Notes: a model not told the origin generated them from the letters alone. 64,000 nt of DNA from DATFNI01 sp963787205 (GCA_963787205.1 CAWBCD010000007.1:124001-188000); one strand, 5' to 3'. Counted from the stretch's first letter, positions 26,823-36,496 are shown. Translations and numbers: made by a program.

Positions 26823-29666
26823 ATGAAGCAATTAAGACTATATGAATTAAAATCAGTATGGGGTGTACTTGTTTTGTTGATGCTGATTGTATCCCAGCCG
26901 GGATTTTGTCAGCAAAACCCCGATCGTATGGAACTGAACCATTTCCAGCTCCAGAGTTCGGATATTATTAAAGCGAACGGAACCGAACTCTCCTCGGGCA
27001 GATATCAGGCCAGAAATTATTGGTTTCCGGTCACGGTTCCCTCCACGGTTTTAGCCGGATTGGTTGCCAATAAGGTATACCCAAGTCCCTATTATGGGAT
27101 GAATAATATGCGGATTCCGGACGCCTCGGATGCCTTTGATTCAACCTATCACCTGTTTAAATACAGTTACCTTCCCAATAACCGGAATCCCTGGAAAGAT
27201 CCGTACTGGTATCGTACCACGTTCAAGCTGCCTGAAGGGTATAAGGGCAAACATATATGGCTGACCTTTAAGGGGATTAATTACCGTGCGGCGGTGTGGC
27301 TGAATGGAACCCAAATTGCAGATTCCTCGAAAATGGTGGGCATGTTTGGCCAATACCGTTTTGATGTGACCGGTGCCATTGATCCGGATGGGGAAAATCA
27401 TTTGGCGGTGGAAATCTACCCCCTGGATTATCCCGGATTACCATCGCATCCCCAGTTGAATGCCCTGGGACCATTTTATGCAAATTCGGGACAAACCGGG
27501 GACATTGGCAAAAATGTTACCATGCTGTGTTCTATTGGTTGGGATTGGGTTCCGGCGGCCCGGGGCCGGGAAGAAGGGATCTGGCAACCGGTGTATATAA
27601 CCGCAAGTGGACCGGTGACGATCAATCAGCCCCATATTATAACCCAGCTGCCTGATTTGCCGGATACCAACCGGGCGAGGATCAGGATACAGGCCCGACT
27701 CGAGAATCATGGTAGCCAAACCAGCCGGGGCCAGTTACAGGTCGTTATTAAGCCCCACAATTTCAAGGGACCGGAGGTGCTTTTTACACAACCCGAAGAA
27801 GTGAGAAGCGGACAAACCCGAGTGGTCACCTTATCCCCGAAAAAAGTAAAAGCGTTAAGGATCGATCATCCCCATTTGTGGTGGCCCAACGGGCAGGGCA
27901 GGGCTAATTTGTATGAACTGGAACTGCGCTACGTTACAAATGGCCAGATATCGGATGCCTCCCATACGATATTCGGGATACGGACCATAAGCACCAAAGT
28001 AAGCGATGTTCACGGCTGGGCCCGCCGTGATTTCTATATCAATGGGCGAAAAATACAGTTGCTTGGGGGAGCCTGGGTACCGGATTTGATGCTGAAGCGG
28101 GATTCGGCAAGGTATGCGCAGGAACTGGGATTAATCAAGAATGATAACCTGAATCTGGTACGGGTATGGGGAGGAGGAATTACCCCCCCGGATGCCTTCT
28201 TTAACGAAGCGGATAAAGACGGGCTGCTGGTGTGGCAGGATTTCTGGACGACGGGAGGAACGCAGGGTCGATGGGGGAAGAGAGGATCCCAGAAATGGCC
28301 GCTGCAGAGCAAGGTATTTATCTATGATGTCAGGAGTACAATCATACGGTTGCGGAATCATCCGAGCTTGCTTCTGTGGACCGGGGGCAATGAATATCAT
28401 CCGCGCAAGGATCTGTATGAAGCGATCCGGAACGGGGTCATAAATTTGGATGGCACCCGCCCGTTTATAGCCTGTTCGGATGGGAATGTAAAAATCCCGA
28501 AGGGCTGGAAAAATTCATGGCCGGGGAACGAGCCCGATGGATTCTATAGCGGGGGACCCTATTCCTGGCAAGATCCGGTGAACTATTTCAATTATGTAGA
28601 TTTTGGTAGGACTTATCATTATAACGGGAAAAAGAAAACGAATTACGATTTCGCCTTTAAAGATGAAACAGGCATACCATCCCAGCCGCCGTATAATTCC
28701 CTGAAAAAAATAATTCCGGACCTGGTACCCGATACCACGCTTCCGTTCCCATTGAATAATACCTGGGGGTATCACGATGCTTGTTCAGGCGGAGGTAAAT
28801 ACGAGACCTATTATAACGCCATAATTAATCGCTACGGAAAGCCTAAAAGTGTTAAGGATTACAGTGAAAAAGCACAATTAGTCAATGCAAACAGTTACCG
28901 GGCCATTTTCGAATCGGCGGAGTCAAAACTGAATCAAACCGGCGGTATCATGCTCTGGAAATTGAATGCAGCGTGGCCAAGTGTGATCTGGCAAATATAT
29001 GATTGGTATCTGGAACCTAACGCGGGGTACTATTACATGCAAAAAGCCAATGAACCCTTGCATGTGCAGTTCAATTTGAATGATTCGACGGTTGTCGTTG
29101 TCAATCGCCAGTATCGGGAAAGAAAGGACCTGAAGGTTCACATTCGAATCTTCAACAAAGATTCACAAGTGTGGTACGATCAGGTAAAGCAGATTAGCAT
29201 AGGCAATCATCAGGTTAAAGATGTGATGTCGCTAAAGTCTGCATTAGCTCAACATCAGGCATTAAGCTTTGTGGACTTAACGATAACCAATGATAATGGA
29301 CAAGAGGTGTCACATAATTTTTATTGGTTAGCCCCCAATAATAAATTTGAGACCTTGTCATCGTTGCCGGAAACAAAGGTGAAGGTATGGGTTCAGAGCG
29401 TTGCCCATGCAACCGTTCCGACCTGGCGGGTTCATATCACAAATCCAACCAACAAGCTCGCCTTCTTTATACGGACGCAGTTAATGAGCCATCATGGTAC
29501 CAAAGAAGTGCTGCCTTCGTATTGGAGTGGCAACTATGTCAATCTGGCTCCACACCAAAGTGTGACGTTAACGGTTTCTAGTCATTCCATTAAAAAAGGT
29601 AAAACAGCTGATCATATAAAAATTAGTGGGTGGAATATACCTGCTCAATCAAAGAGACTAGAATGA
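26823..29666 (+). CDS. GH2 exo-beta-mannosidase-like enzyme, copy 1
   Basis: The 947-residue exported enzyme (signal ending FCQQ) has GH2 sugar-binding, Ig-like and barrel domains. The acid/base is Glu524 in TGGNEYHP and the nucleophile is Glu615 in KDETGIPSQP. The build matches the beta-mannosidase / exo-beta-glucosaminidase branch (GGAWVPDLMLKR, NLVRVWGGGITPPDAFF). The mannan setting favours beta-mannosidase. Base composition is richer in G+C than its neighbours in the locus. The copy at 29814 is almost identical except in patches. Confidence 0.88.
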   Translation: MKQLRLYELKSVWGVLVLLMLIVSQPGFCQQNPDRMELNHFQLQSSDIIKANGTELSSGRYQARNYWFPVTVPSTVLAGLVANKVYPSPYYGMNNMRIPDASDAFDSTYHLFKYSYLPNNRNPWKDPYWYRTTFKLPEGYKGKHIWLTFKGINYRAAVWLNGTQIADSSKMVGMFGQYRFDVTGAIDPDGENHLAVEIYPLDYPGLPSHPQLNALGPFYANSGQTGDIGKNVTMLCSIGWDWVPAARGREEGIWQPVYITASGPVTINQPHIITQLPDLPDTNRARIRIQARLENHGSQTSRGQLQVVIKPHNFKGPEVLFTQPEEVRSGQTRVVTLSPKKVKALRIDHPHLWWPNGQGRANLYELELRYVTNGQISDASHTIFGIRTISTKVSDVHGWARRDFYINGRKIQLLGGAWVPDLMLKRDSARYAQELGLIKNDNLNLVRVWGGGITPPDAFFNEADKDGLLVWQDFWTTGGTQGRWGKRGSQKWPLQSKVFIYDVRSTIIRLRNHPSLLLWTGGNEYHPRKDLYEAIRNGVINLDGTRPFIACSDGNVKIPKGWKNSWPGNEPDGFYSGGPYSWQDPVNYFNYVDFGRTYHYNGKKKTNYDFAFKDETGIPSQPPYNSLKKIIPDLVPDTTLPFPLNNTWGYHDACSGGGKYETYYNAIINRYGKPKSVKDYSEKAQLVNANSYRAIFESAESKLNQTGGIMLWKLNAAWPSVIWQIYDWYLEPNAGYYYMQKANEPLHVQFNLNDSTVVVVNRQYRERKDLKVHIRIFNKDSQVWYDQVKQISIGNHQVKDVMSLKSALAQHQALSFVDLTITNDNGQEVSHNFYWLAPNNKFETLSSLPETKVKVWVQSVAHATVPTWRVHITNPTNKLAFFIRTQLMSHHGTKEVLPSYWSGNYVNLAPHQSVTLTVSSHSIKKGKTADHIKISGWNIPAQSKRLE

Positions 29667-29676
29667 ACTATTATTG

Positions 29677-29724
29677 AAATCATTGGATCCTCCGTATGAA
29701 ACTTAGAGTAGGATCCAATGATTT
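29677..29724. terminator. Perfect 15-bp hairpin between the two GH2 genes
   Basis: AAATCATTGGATCCT at 29677-29691 and AGGATCCAATGATTT at 29710-29724 form a perfect stem with an 18-base loop, ten bases after the stop of copy 1. There is no strong T run, so it may be a partial terminator or a block to RNA decay that sets the ratio of the two products. Confidence 0.6.
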
Positions 29725-29813
29725 AGGAATTTCAAATGGTATGAGTTAATTGCAATAAGATTCAGAAATAGTATCAATAATACTTGAACTAACATAGTTA
29801 GTAATCAAATAAC

Positions 29814-32651
29814 ATGAAGCAATTAAGACTATTTGAATTAAAATCAGTAGGGGGTGTGCTCGCTTTGCTGATGCTGATTGTTGTGTCCCAACCGGGATTT
29901 TGTCAGCAAAATCCCGATCGTATGGAACTGAAGCATTTCCAGCTCCAGAGTTCGGATATTATTAAAGCAAAGGGAACCGAACTCTCCTCGGGCAGATATC
30001 AGCCCAGAAATTATTGGTTCCCGGTCACGGTTCCCTCCACGGTTTTAGCCGGATTGGTTGCCAATAAGGTATACCCAAGTCCCTATTATGGGATGAATAA
30101 TATGCGTATTCCGGACGCCTCGGATGCCTTCGATTCAACCTATCATCTGTTTAAATACAGTTACCTTCCCAATAACCGGAATCCATGGAAAGATCCGTAC
30201 TGGTATCGTACCACGTTCAAGCTGCCTGAAGGGTATAAGGGCAAACATATATGGCTGACCTTTAAGGGGATCAATTACCGGGCAGCGGTGTGGCTGAATG
30301 GAACCCAAATTGCGGATTCCTCGAAAATGGTGGGCATGTTTGGCCAATACCGTTTTGATGTGACCGGTGCCATTGATCCGGATGGAGAAAATCATTTGGC
30401 GGTGGAAATCTACCCCCTGGATTATCCCGGATTACCCTCACACCCCCAGTTGAATGCCCTGGGACCCTCTTATCCGAATGCGGGAGAAACCGGGGACATC
30501 GGCAAAAATGTCACCATGCTGTGTTCTATTGGATGGAATTGGGTTCCGGCGGCCCGGGGCCGGGAAGAAGGGATCTGGCAACCGGTGTATATAACCGCAA
30601 GTGGACCGGTGACGATCAATCAGCCCCATATTATAACCCAGCTGCCTGATTTGCCGGATACCAACCGGGCGAGGATCAGGATACAGGCCCGACTCGAGAA
30701 TCATGGTAGCCAAACCAGCCGGGGCCAGTTACAGGTCGTTATTAAGCCCCACAATTTCAAGGGACCGGAGGTGCTTTTTACACAACCCGAAGAAGTGAGA
30801 AGCGGACAAACCCGAGTGGTCACCTTATCCCCGAAAAAAGTAAAAGCGTTAAGGATCGATCATCCCCATTTGTGGTGGCCCAACGGGCAGGGCAGGGCTA
30901 ATTTGTATGAACTGGAACTGCGCTACGTCACAAATGGCCAGATATCGGATGCCTCCCATACGATATTCGGGATACGGACCATAAGCACCAAAGTAAGCGA
31001 TGTTCACGGCTGGGCCCGCCGTGATTTCTATATCAATGGGCGAAAAATACAGTTGCTTGGGGGAGCCTGGGTACCGGATTTGATGCTGAAGCGGGATTCG
31101 GCAAGGTATGCGCAGGAACTGGGATTAATCAAGAATGATAACCTGAATCTGGTACGGGTATGGGGAGGAGGAATTACCCCCCCGGATGCCTTCTTTAACG
31201 AAGCGGATAAAGACGGGCTGCTGGTGTGGCAGGATTTCTGGACGACGGGAGGAACGCAGGGTCGATGGGGGAAGAGAGGATCCCAGAAATGGCCGCTGCA
31301 GAGCAAGGTATTTATCTATGATGTCAGGAGTACAATCATACGGTTGCGGAATCATCCGAGCTTGCTTCTGTGGACCGGGGGCAATGAATATCATCCGCGC
31401 AAGGATCTGTATGAAGCGATCCGGAACGGGGTCATAAATTTGGATGGCACCCGCCCGTTTATAGCCTGTTCGGATGGGAATGTAAAAATCCCGAAGGGCT
31501 GGAAAAATTCATGGCCGGGGAACGAGCCCGATGGATTCTATAGCGGGGGACCGTATGTGTGGATTAATCCCACGGATTACTTTAATTACGTAGACTACGG
31601 CCGAACGGTCCAAGACAACGGGAAGAAGAAAAAAATCTATGATTATGTTTTTAAAGATGAAGCTGGAATACTATCCCTGCCGCCATATAATTCCCTGAAA
31701 AAAATAATTCCGGACCTGGTACCCGATACCACGCTTCCGTTTCCATTGAATAATACCTGGGGGTATCATGATTTCTGTACTAATAGAAATGTGATTTACT
31801 ACAAAGCAACAGTAGATCGTTATGGTAAATTGACAAGTATTAAAAATTATACTGAAAAAGCACAATTGGTTAATGCAAACAGTTACCGGGCCATTTTCGA
31901 ATCGGCGGAGTCAAAACTGAATCAAACTGGCGGAATTTTACTCTGGAAGCTGAATTCGGCATGGCCAAGTTTAATTCAGCAAATTTATGATTGGTATCTG
32001 GAACCTAACGCGGGGTACTATTACGTGCAAAAAGCCAATGAACCCTTGCATGTGCAGTTCAATTTGAATGATTCGACGGTTGTCGTTGTCAATCGCCAAT
32101 ATCGCGACAGAAAGGATTTGAAGGTTCACATTCGAATCTTCAACAAAGATTCACAAGTGTGGTACGACCAGGTAAAGCAGATTAGCATTGGCAATCATCA
32201 GGTTAAAGATGTGATGTCTCTAAAGTCTGCATTAGCTCAACATCAGGCATTAAGCTTTGTGGACTTAATGCTAACCAATAATAATGGACAAAAGGTGTCA
32301 CATAATTTTTATTGGTTAGCCCCCAATAATAAATTTGAGACCTTGTCATCGTTGCCGGAAACCAAGGTGAAGGTTTGGGTTCAGAAAGTTGCCCGGGCAA
32401 ACGTACCGACCTGGCGGGTCCATATCACAAATCCAACCAACAAGCTTGCCTTCTTTATACGGACGCAGTTAATGAGCCATCATGGTACCAAAGAAGTGCT
32501 GCCTTCGTATTGGAGTGGCAACTATGTCAATCTGGCCCCACATCAAAGCGTGACTCTTACAGTGCATTATAGAGTAACAAAAAAGGGGGGCATAGCTGAT
32601 CAACTCAAAATTAGTGGATGGAATACGCCTACCCAAATGATAGGATTATAA
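29814..32651 (+). CDS. GH2 exo-beta-mannosidase-like enzyme, copy 2
   Basis: This 945-residue tandem duplicate of the gene at 26823 has the same signal peptide and domains. Its catalytic pair is Glu525 (TGGNEYHP) and Glu616 (KDEAGILSLP). The middle third differs from copy 1 by very few bases. Residues about 581-622 and 645-675 differ strongly (PYVWINPTDYFNYVDYGRTV against PYSWQDPVNYFNYVDFGRTY). Those patches surround the nucleophile and an adjoining loop, so the copies probably act on different linkages or lengths. The gap between the copies is 147 bases. Confidence 0.88.
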   Translation: MKQLRLFELKSVGGVLALLMLIVVSQPGFCQQNPDRMELKHFQLQSSDIIKAKGTELSSGRYQPRNYWFPVTVPSTVLAGLVANKVYPSPYYGMNNMRIPDASDAFDSTYHLFKYSYLPNNRNPWKDPYWYRTTFKLPEGYKGKHIWLTFKGINYRAAVWLNGTQIADSSKMVGMFGQYRFDVTGAIDPDGENHLAVEIYPLDYPGLPSHPQLNALGPSYPNAGETGDIGKNVTMLCSIGWNWVPAARGREEGIWQPVYITASGPVTINQPHIITQLPDLPDTNRARIRIQARLENHGSQTSRGQLQVVIKPHNFKGPEVLFTQPEEVRSGQTRVVTLSPKKVKALRIDHPHLWWPNGQGRANLYELELRYVTNGQISDASHTIFGIRTISTKVSDVHGWARRDFYINGRKIQLLGGAWVPDLMLKRDSARYAQELGLIKNDNLNLVRVWGGGITPPDAFFNEADKDGLLVWQDFWTTGGTQGRWGKRGSQKWPLQSKVFIYDVRSTIIRLRNHPSLLLWTGGNEYHPRKDLYEAIRNGVINLDGTRPFIACSDGNVKIPKGWKNSWPGNEPDGFYSGGPYVWINPTDYFNYVDYGRTVQDNGKKKKIYDYVFKDEAGILSLPPYNSLKKIIPDLVPDTTLPFPLNNTWGYHDFCTNRNVIYYKATVDRYGKLTSIKNYTEKAQLVNANSYRAIFESAESKLNQTGGILLWKLNSAWPSLIQQIYDWYLEPNAGYYYVQKANEPLHVQFNLNDSTVVVVNRQYRDRKDLKVHIRIFNKDSQVWYDQVKQISIGNHQVKDVMSLKSALAQHQALSFVDLMLTNNNGQKVSHNFYWLAPNNKFETLSSLPETKVKVWVQKVARANVPTWRVHITNPTNKLAFFIRTQLMSHHGTKEVLPSYWSGNYVNLAPHQSVTLTVHYRVTKKGGIADQLKISGWNTPTQMIGL

Positions 32652-32819
32652 GTAAGCACTCTAAATTGATTGAATTTTTTTTGATATGAGGTAAATTAGG
32701 GTTGTTTAAAAGTTCAAAAGAAAAATAGGATAGTATATTTACCATGCAATATGCTATTGGAAATTATTGAAGTACGAAAGAGCTCATAAATTGACATTGA
32801 ATATTCAATATTTTATTAG

Positions 32820-33842
32820 ATGATTTTAGAAAAATATGAGAGAAACCCAATCTTAAAACCAAATCATCAAAATAATTGGGAAAGTCTTTCAGTTTGCAAT
32901 CCAGGAATTTGGTATGATGATGGCATATTTTATATGCTTTATAGAGCAGCTGGGGATGATGAAGAACACATCATTCGATTTGGCCTGGCGATTAGCAGAG
33001 ATGGAATAAATTTTGAAAGGATATCAAACAATCCCGTTTTTAGTCCGAGCGATGATGGGCCAGATTCTGGAAGTATAGAAGATCCACGGATTGTGAAATT
33101 TGGGGAAGAGTATTATGTAACTTATGCGTACCGACCATATCCGCCGGGGTGTTACTGGACATTTAATTATGAAGAAGTGCGTCTGCCAAATGTTAGTAAC
33201 AATGCCCCAGTAGCATATCGAAATAATATTACAAATTCGGGATTGGCACTAACGACGGATTTTAAAAGTTGGCATCGCCTTGGGAGAATATCACAATCTA
33301 ATCTCGATGATCGGGATTCTATATTATTTCCGGAAAAAATTAATGGGCAATATGTCCTTTTGCATCGACCTAAAGAATGGATTGGTCCGGAATATGGCTG
33401 TGAATATCCCTCTATCTGGATAACATTTTCAAATGATTTGATGGTTTGGAACGAAGTAAGTCACCTATTGATAAAAGGCAGAAAAGGTACATGGGAAGAG
33501 AAGGTAGGAGGTAGTGCACCGCCATTAAGAACAGAAGACGGTTGGTTATTATTGTATCACGGTGTCGATCAAGGCGGTAAAGGTTTTTACCGGGTTGGTG
33601 CAGTATTATTAGATCTGGTAAATCCAACAAAGATTATTGCGAGATCAAAAGATTGGATTATGGAACCTGAAAAATATTATGAAATGGAGGGGTTTTACGA
33701 AGGTTGTGTGTTCCCAACTGGAAATGTTATCGTAAACGATACTTTATACATTTACTACGGAGGAGCGGATAAATATGTATGTGTGGCTACTTGTTCCATA
33801 AAAAAGATTTTGGATTATCTAAAAGATTTTAAGGTTGATTGA
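32820..33842 (+). CDS. GH130 beta-mannoside phosphorylase
   Basis: The 340-residue protein lacks a signal peptide and so acts in the cytoplasm. GH130 marks are 'NPILKP', 'VCNPGIWYDDGIFYMLYRAA' (given in parts), the catalytic Asp88 in GSIEDPRI, 'LFPEKINGQY' and 'GSAPPLRTEDGWLLLYHGV'. It should split beta-1,4-mannobiose, mannooligosaccharide or mannosyl-glucose with phosphate, giving mannose-1-phosphate. No epimerase gene lies nearby, so direct use of mannooligosaccharides is more likely than mannosyl-glucose. It follows the GH2 pair on the same strand. Confidence 0.9.
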   Translation: MILEKYERNPILKPNHQNNWESLSVCNPGIWYDDGIFYMLYRAAGDDEEHIIRFGLAISRDGINFERISNNPVFSPSDDGPDSGSIEDPRIVKFGEEYYVTYAYRPYPPGCYWTFNYEEVRLPNVSNNAPVAYRNNITNSGLALTTDFKSWHRLGRISQSNLDDRDSILFPEKINGQYVLLHRPKEWIGPEYGCEYPSIWITFSNDLMVWNEVSHLLIKGRKGTWEEKVGGSAPPLRTEDGWLLLYHGVDQGGKGFYRVGAVLLDLVNPTKIIARSKDWIMEPEKYYEMEGFYEGCVFPTGNVIVNDTLYIYYGGADKYVCVATCSIKKILDYLKDFKVD

Positions 33843-33924
33843 TTACGATAAGTTGTAGGAAGTTAAACTATTGAAAATTATGACATCTAAGTTTATAATC
33901 ACCGTTGTAAGGGGGAAACTGTGA

Positions 33925-34140
33925 GGAAATAAAAAGGCGGAGTCGCAACTGATCTCGCCCTGGCGTAGATTCTTTTTGAAATCATATGAGAATCTGTGGG
34001 GTATGATCCGCTTGCATTGTTTTAGATATGCTGAACTAGAAGCCTTTCTGAAGGATCATGTTCGGAATTTCCAGCAATTTAATGGACCCGCCCTGCAGAG
34101 CTTGTCTCCATTCGCCGGGAGGGTTTATAATAGTAGTTGA
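33925..34140 (+). pseudogene. Possible coding remnant of unknown family
   Basis: The frame is open from just after a TGA at 33922-33924 to a TGA at 34138-34140. It gives 71 codons that read like protein (SPWRRFFLKSYENLWGMIRL, then HCFRYAELEAFLKDHVRNFQ). The only ATG is at 34003, without a ribosome site. Its composition is richer in G+C than the adjacent locus. It may be a fragment of a mobile-element or other gene in the 583-base gap between GH130 and the symporter. I cannot name a family. Confidence 0.3.
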
Positions 34141-34425
34141 AAACTCTCTGAATCTTCAGATTCTTCAATTTATTTGATTAATTTTTTTTTAATGGACACC
34201 AGTGATTTAAATTTATGAATTGGTCACATGCCTGATAGAGCTATTAATATTTATTTTGTGAATAAAATTTATGTTCCATATCTGTATAAACTTGTTAAAA
34301 ATATACTTACGTTATAATTGGATTAGGGTTTAAATAATATTCCGCGGATTAAATAGATGCATATTTCCTATAACTGGTCAGGGCTACTTTATCTCTTGTT
34401 TAGGATCAAAGGTTAAAACGAGATC

Positions 34426-36006
34426 ATGAGAATATTGCATCTGGGTTTTATCAATTTGGCCATTATAGGAATTTATTTTGCAGGCATTATTTGGTGGGCG
34501 CTGAAGCACGGGGAAAGCAAGGATTCTGCTTCATATTTTTTAGCTGGTCGAAATATGAAATGGCCAGCGATCGGGTTATCATTATTCGCTGCAAGCATTT
34601 CGAGTCAAACACTAATTGGCCAATCTGGAGATGCGTATAGTACTGGTATTGCGGTATTTAATTACAATTTGATATCTGTCATTGTAATGATATTCTTTGC
34701 CATGTTTTTTTTGCCATTCTATATCAATTCCGGCATATATACGATGCCTGAATTTTTAGAAAGGCGATTTGATAACAGATCACGATATTATTTTTCTTTT
34801 ATAACTATTATCGGAAATATCTTTTTAGATGCTGCTGGATCTCTTTATGCTGCCGCACTGGTCATAAAGTTTATTTTTCCTGAATTAAGTTTACAGGTGA
34901 TCATTATTATTTTTGCTCTTGCTGTGGCTTCCTACACAATTCCTGGTGGGCTTTCGTCTGCTATAAGCGCGGAAATTATTCAGGCTACTATTTTGATAGC
35001 CGGATCAATTATGTTGACATATTTTGCGGCAGTTAATGGTGGAGCCAGTTATATACATAAATTGCTTCTGCATCATAGTATGACGATGCGGCTCATACGT
35101 CCAATAAATGATCCTTCAGTTCCGTGGCTAGGCTTAATTGTGGGGATACCAATCCTGGGATTTTATTTTTGGGGGAATAATCAGACGATGGTTCAAAGAG
35201 TTTTGAGTGCTCGTTCAGTTGATGAAGGTAGAAAAGGTGTACTATTCGTTGGATTTTTAACTTTATCAACTCTCTTCTTTATAATATATCCGGGTGTGAT
35301 GTCAAAAAAGTTATTCGCTGGTTTACCGGACCCGGATATGGTTTATCCAACGATGTTACTTAAATTGTTGCCTGTAGGTTTATTAGGGGTTACGATGGCT
35401 TCTTTGATTGCGGCCCTTACTTCGACATTGAGTGCTATTCTTAATTCTGCTTCTACTTTGATTACCATGGATTTCTATTCGACTCTAAAAAGAGACGTAA
35501 CCTCACGGGAAATGGTAAATGTGGGACGTATTTCATCAGTAATAATATTAACTATTGCTGTTATTTGGGCTCCGCAAATTAGCAAGTTTGGTTCTTTAGT
35601 TAAATACTATCAGGAAATGCTTTCTTATATAGCTCCCCCGATTGTAGCAGCTTTTTTCCTTGGATTATTTTCTAAGAGAGCAAATAAGGAAGGAGCATTT
35701 TATGGACTTCTCTGCGGCTTAATAGTATCCATAATTACATTATTATATAAGGATGAAATTTTCGGTAAAATACATTTTTTATTAGTCGTCCCATTTATTT
35801 TTGTATTTAGCTTGTGTGTAATGATGGGGATAAGTTTACTCACTGATAAACCAGATCAAGAAAAAATTGAGAAAACCACTTGGTCTAGAAATAATTTTCT
35901 TCTGGAATCGAAAGAATTGAAAAATGTCAAATGGTATAGAAATTATCGATTTTGGTCATTGGTATTATTTTTATTATGTCTTTTAATATTATTTTTATTT
36001 AGATAA
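34426..36006 (+). CDS. Sodium:solute symporter (SSS family), sugar type
   Basis: The 526-residue protein has about 13-14 membrane segments and family words: 'SYFLAGRNMKWPAIGLSLFA', 'ASISSQTLIGQSGDAY', 'GGLSSAISAEIIQ' and 'TSTLSAILNSASTLITMDFY'. It resembles the SGLT-like symporters often found in Bacteroidota glycan loci, importing mono- or disaccharides with Na+. Here mannose or mannobiose for GH130 is likely. It is the last gene of the AT-rich block, 1.6 kb long, with its own leader region. Confidence 0.88.
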   Translation: MRILHLGFINLAIIGIYFAGIIWWALKHGESKDSASYFLAGRNMKWPAIGLSLFAASISSQTLIGQSGDAYSTGIAVFNYNLISVIVMIFFAMFFLPFYINSGIYTMPEFLERRFDNRSRYYFSFITIIGNIFLDAAGSLYAAALVIKFIFPELSLQVIIIIFALAVASYTIPGGLSSAISAEIIQATILIAGSIMLTYFAAVNGGASYIHKLLLHHSMTMRLIRPINDPSVPWLGLIVGIPILGFYFWGNNQTMVQRVLSARSVDEGRKGVLFVGFLTLSTLFFIIYPGVMSKKLFAGLPDPDMVYPTMLLKLLPVGLLGVTMASLIAALTSTLSAILNSASTLITMDFYSTLKRDVTSREMVNVGRISSVIILTIAVIWAPQISKFGSLVKYYQEMLSYIAPPIVAAFFLGLFSKRANKEGAFYGLLCGLIVSIITLLYKDEIFGKIHFLLVVPFIFVFSLCVMMGISLLTDKPDQEKIEKTTWSRNNFLLESKELKNVKWYRNYRFWSLVLFLLCLLILFLFR

Positions 36007-36256
36007 ATATTTTTTTGATAAAAAGATCTGAATATGATGTTGTAAATCAATTGTTTTTATTTGAATTTTTCGATCGACTATTGATTGAGTCGATTGATAC
36101 CAAGACCTGATACCCTTCAGCTATAGCACTATCGAGGATATAAGCCATAACTTTGGGAGGGGCTCAAAAACCGTCCGATTCTCTACTTTCTGTTGGCCAA
36201 CTTTCAGGGGAGCCTACATTTCATTTTCGAATGACAGCGGTAGAAGGCGTATAAAT

Positions 36257-36295
36257 AAAAAAATCCCGCTTAAAATCAATTTAAACGGGATTTTT
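36257..36295 (-). terminator. Terminator of the tRNA-Ile2 gene
   Basis: AAAAATCCCGCTTAAA and TTTAAACGGGATTTTT form a 16-bp stem with a 5-base loop. The stem is fully paired only on the minus strand, where the odd pair becomes G-U, and it ends there in a T run. It lies 28 bases beyond the tRNA 3' end. Confidence 0.8.
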
Positions 36296-36322
36296 GAACA
36301 GCTTTTATAGAATAATTTTTTG

Positions 36323-36395
36323 TGGGCCTGGAGGGACTTGAACCCCCGACCAATCGATTATGAGTCGACTGCTCTAACCACTGAGCTACAGGCCC
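36323..36395 (-). tRNA. tRNA-Ile2 (anticodon CAT, lysidine type)
   Basis: The 73-base minus-strand cloverleaf has acceptor stem GGGCCTG/CAGGCCC, discriminator A, D arm AGCTCAGTGGTTAGAGC, anticodon loop CTCATAA (anticodon at 36360-36362) and T arm GGGGGTTCAAGTCCCTC, where the stem closes. CCA is not encoded (CAA follows). The body around the anticodon (GACTCATAATCG..TTGGTC) matches the E. coli Ile2 tRNA rather than Met, so the C should be changed to lysidine to read AUA. The 3' end faces the mannan locus, the usual side for island insertion. Confidence 0.9.
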
Positions 36396-36496
36396 TTGTT
36401 ATTCAATCCGCACCCGCGAAGCCGAAAGCTAACGGTACCGGGTGAATCGGCTTGCAAAAATACAGGTTTTCTTAACTGTGCACAAGAATTTTTCGA

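Noticed and set aside
33843..34425. Riboswitch before the sodium symporter
   Set aside because: No conserved riboswitch core was recognisable and part of the gap reads as a protein-like fragment.
14180..36395. Attachment-site direct repeats and an integrase for the mannan block
   Set aside because: The tRNA 3' sequence (GGTTCAAGTCCCTCC) is not repeated at the left border and no recombinase gene is visible, so I report only a possible old island.
36323..36395. Elongator or initiator tRNA-Met
   Set aside because: The anticodon is CAT, but the stem and variable region match the lysidine-type Ile2 tRNA; the initiator lacks this acceptor start.
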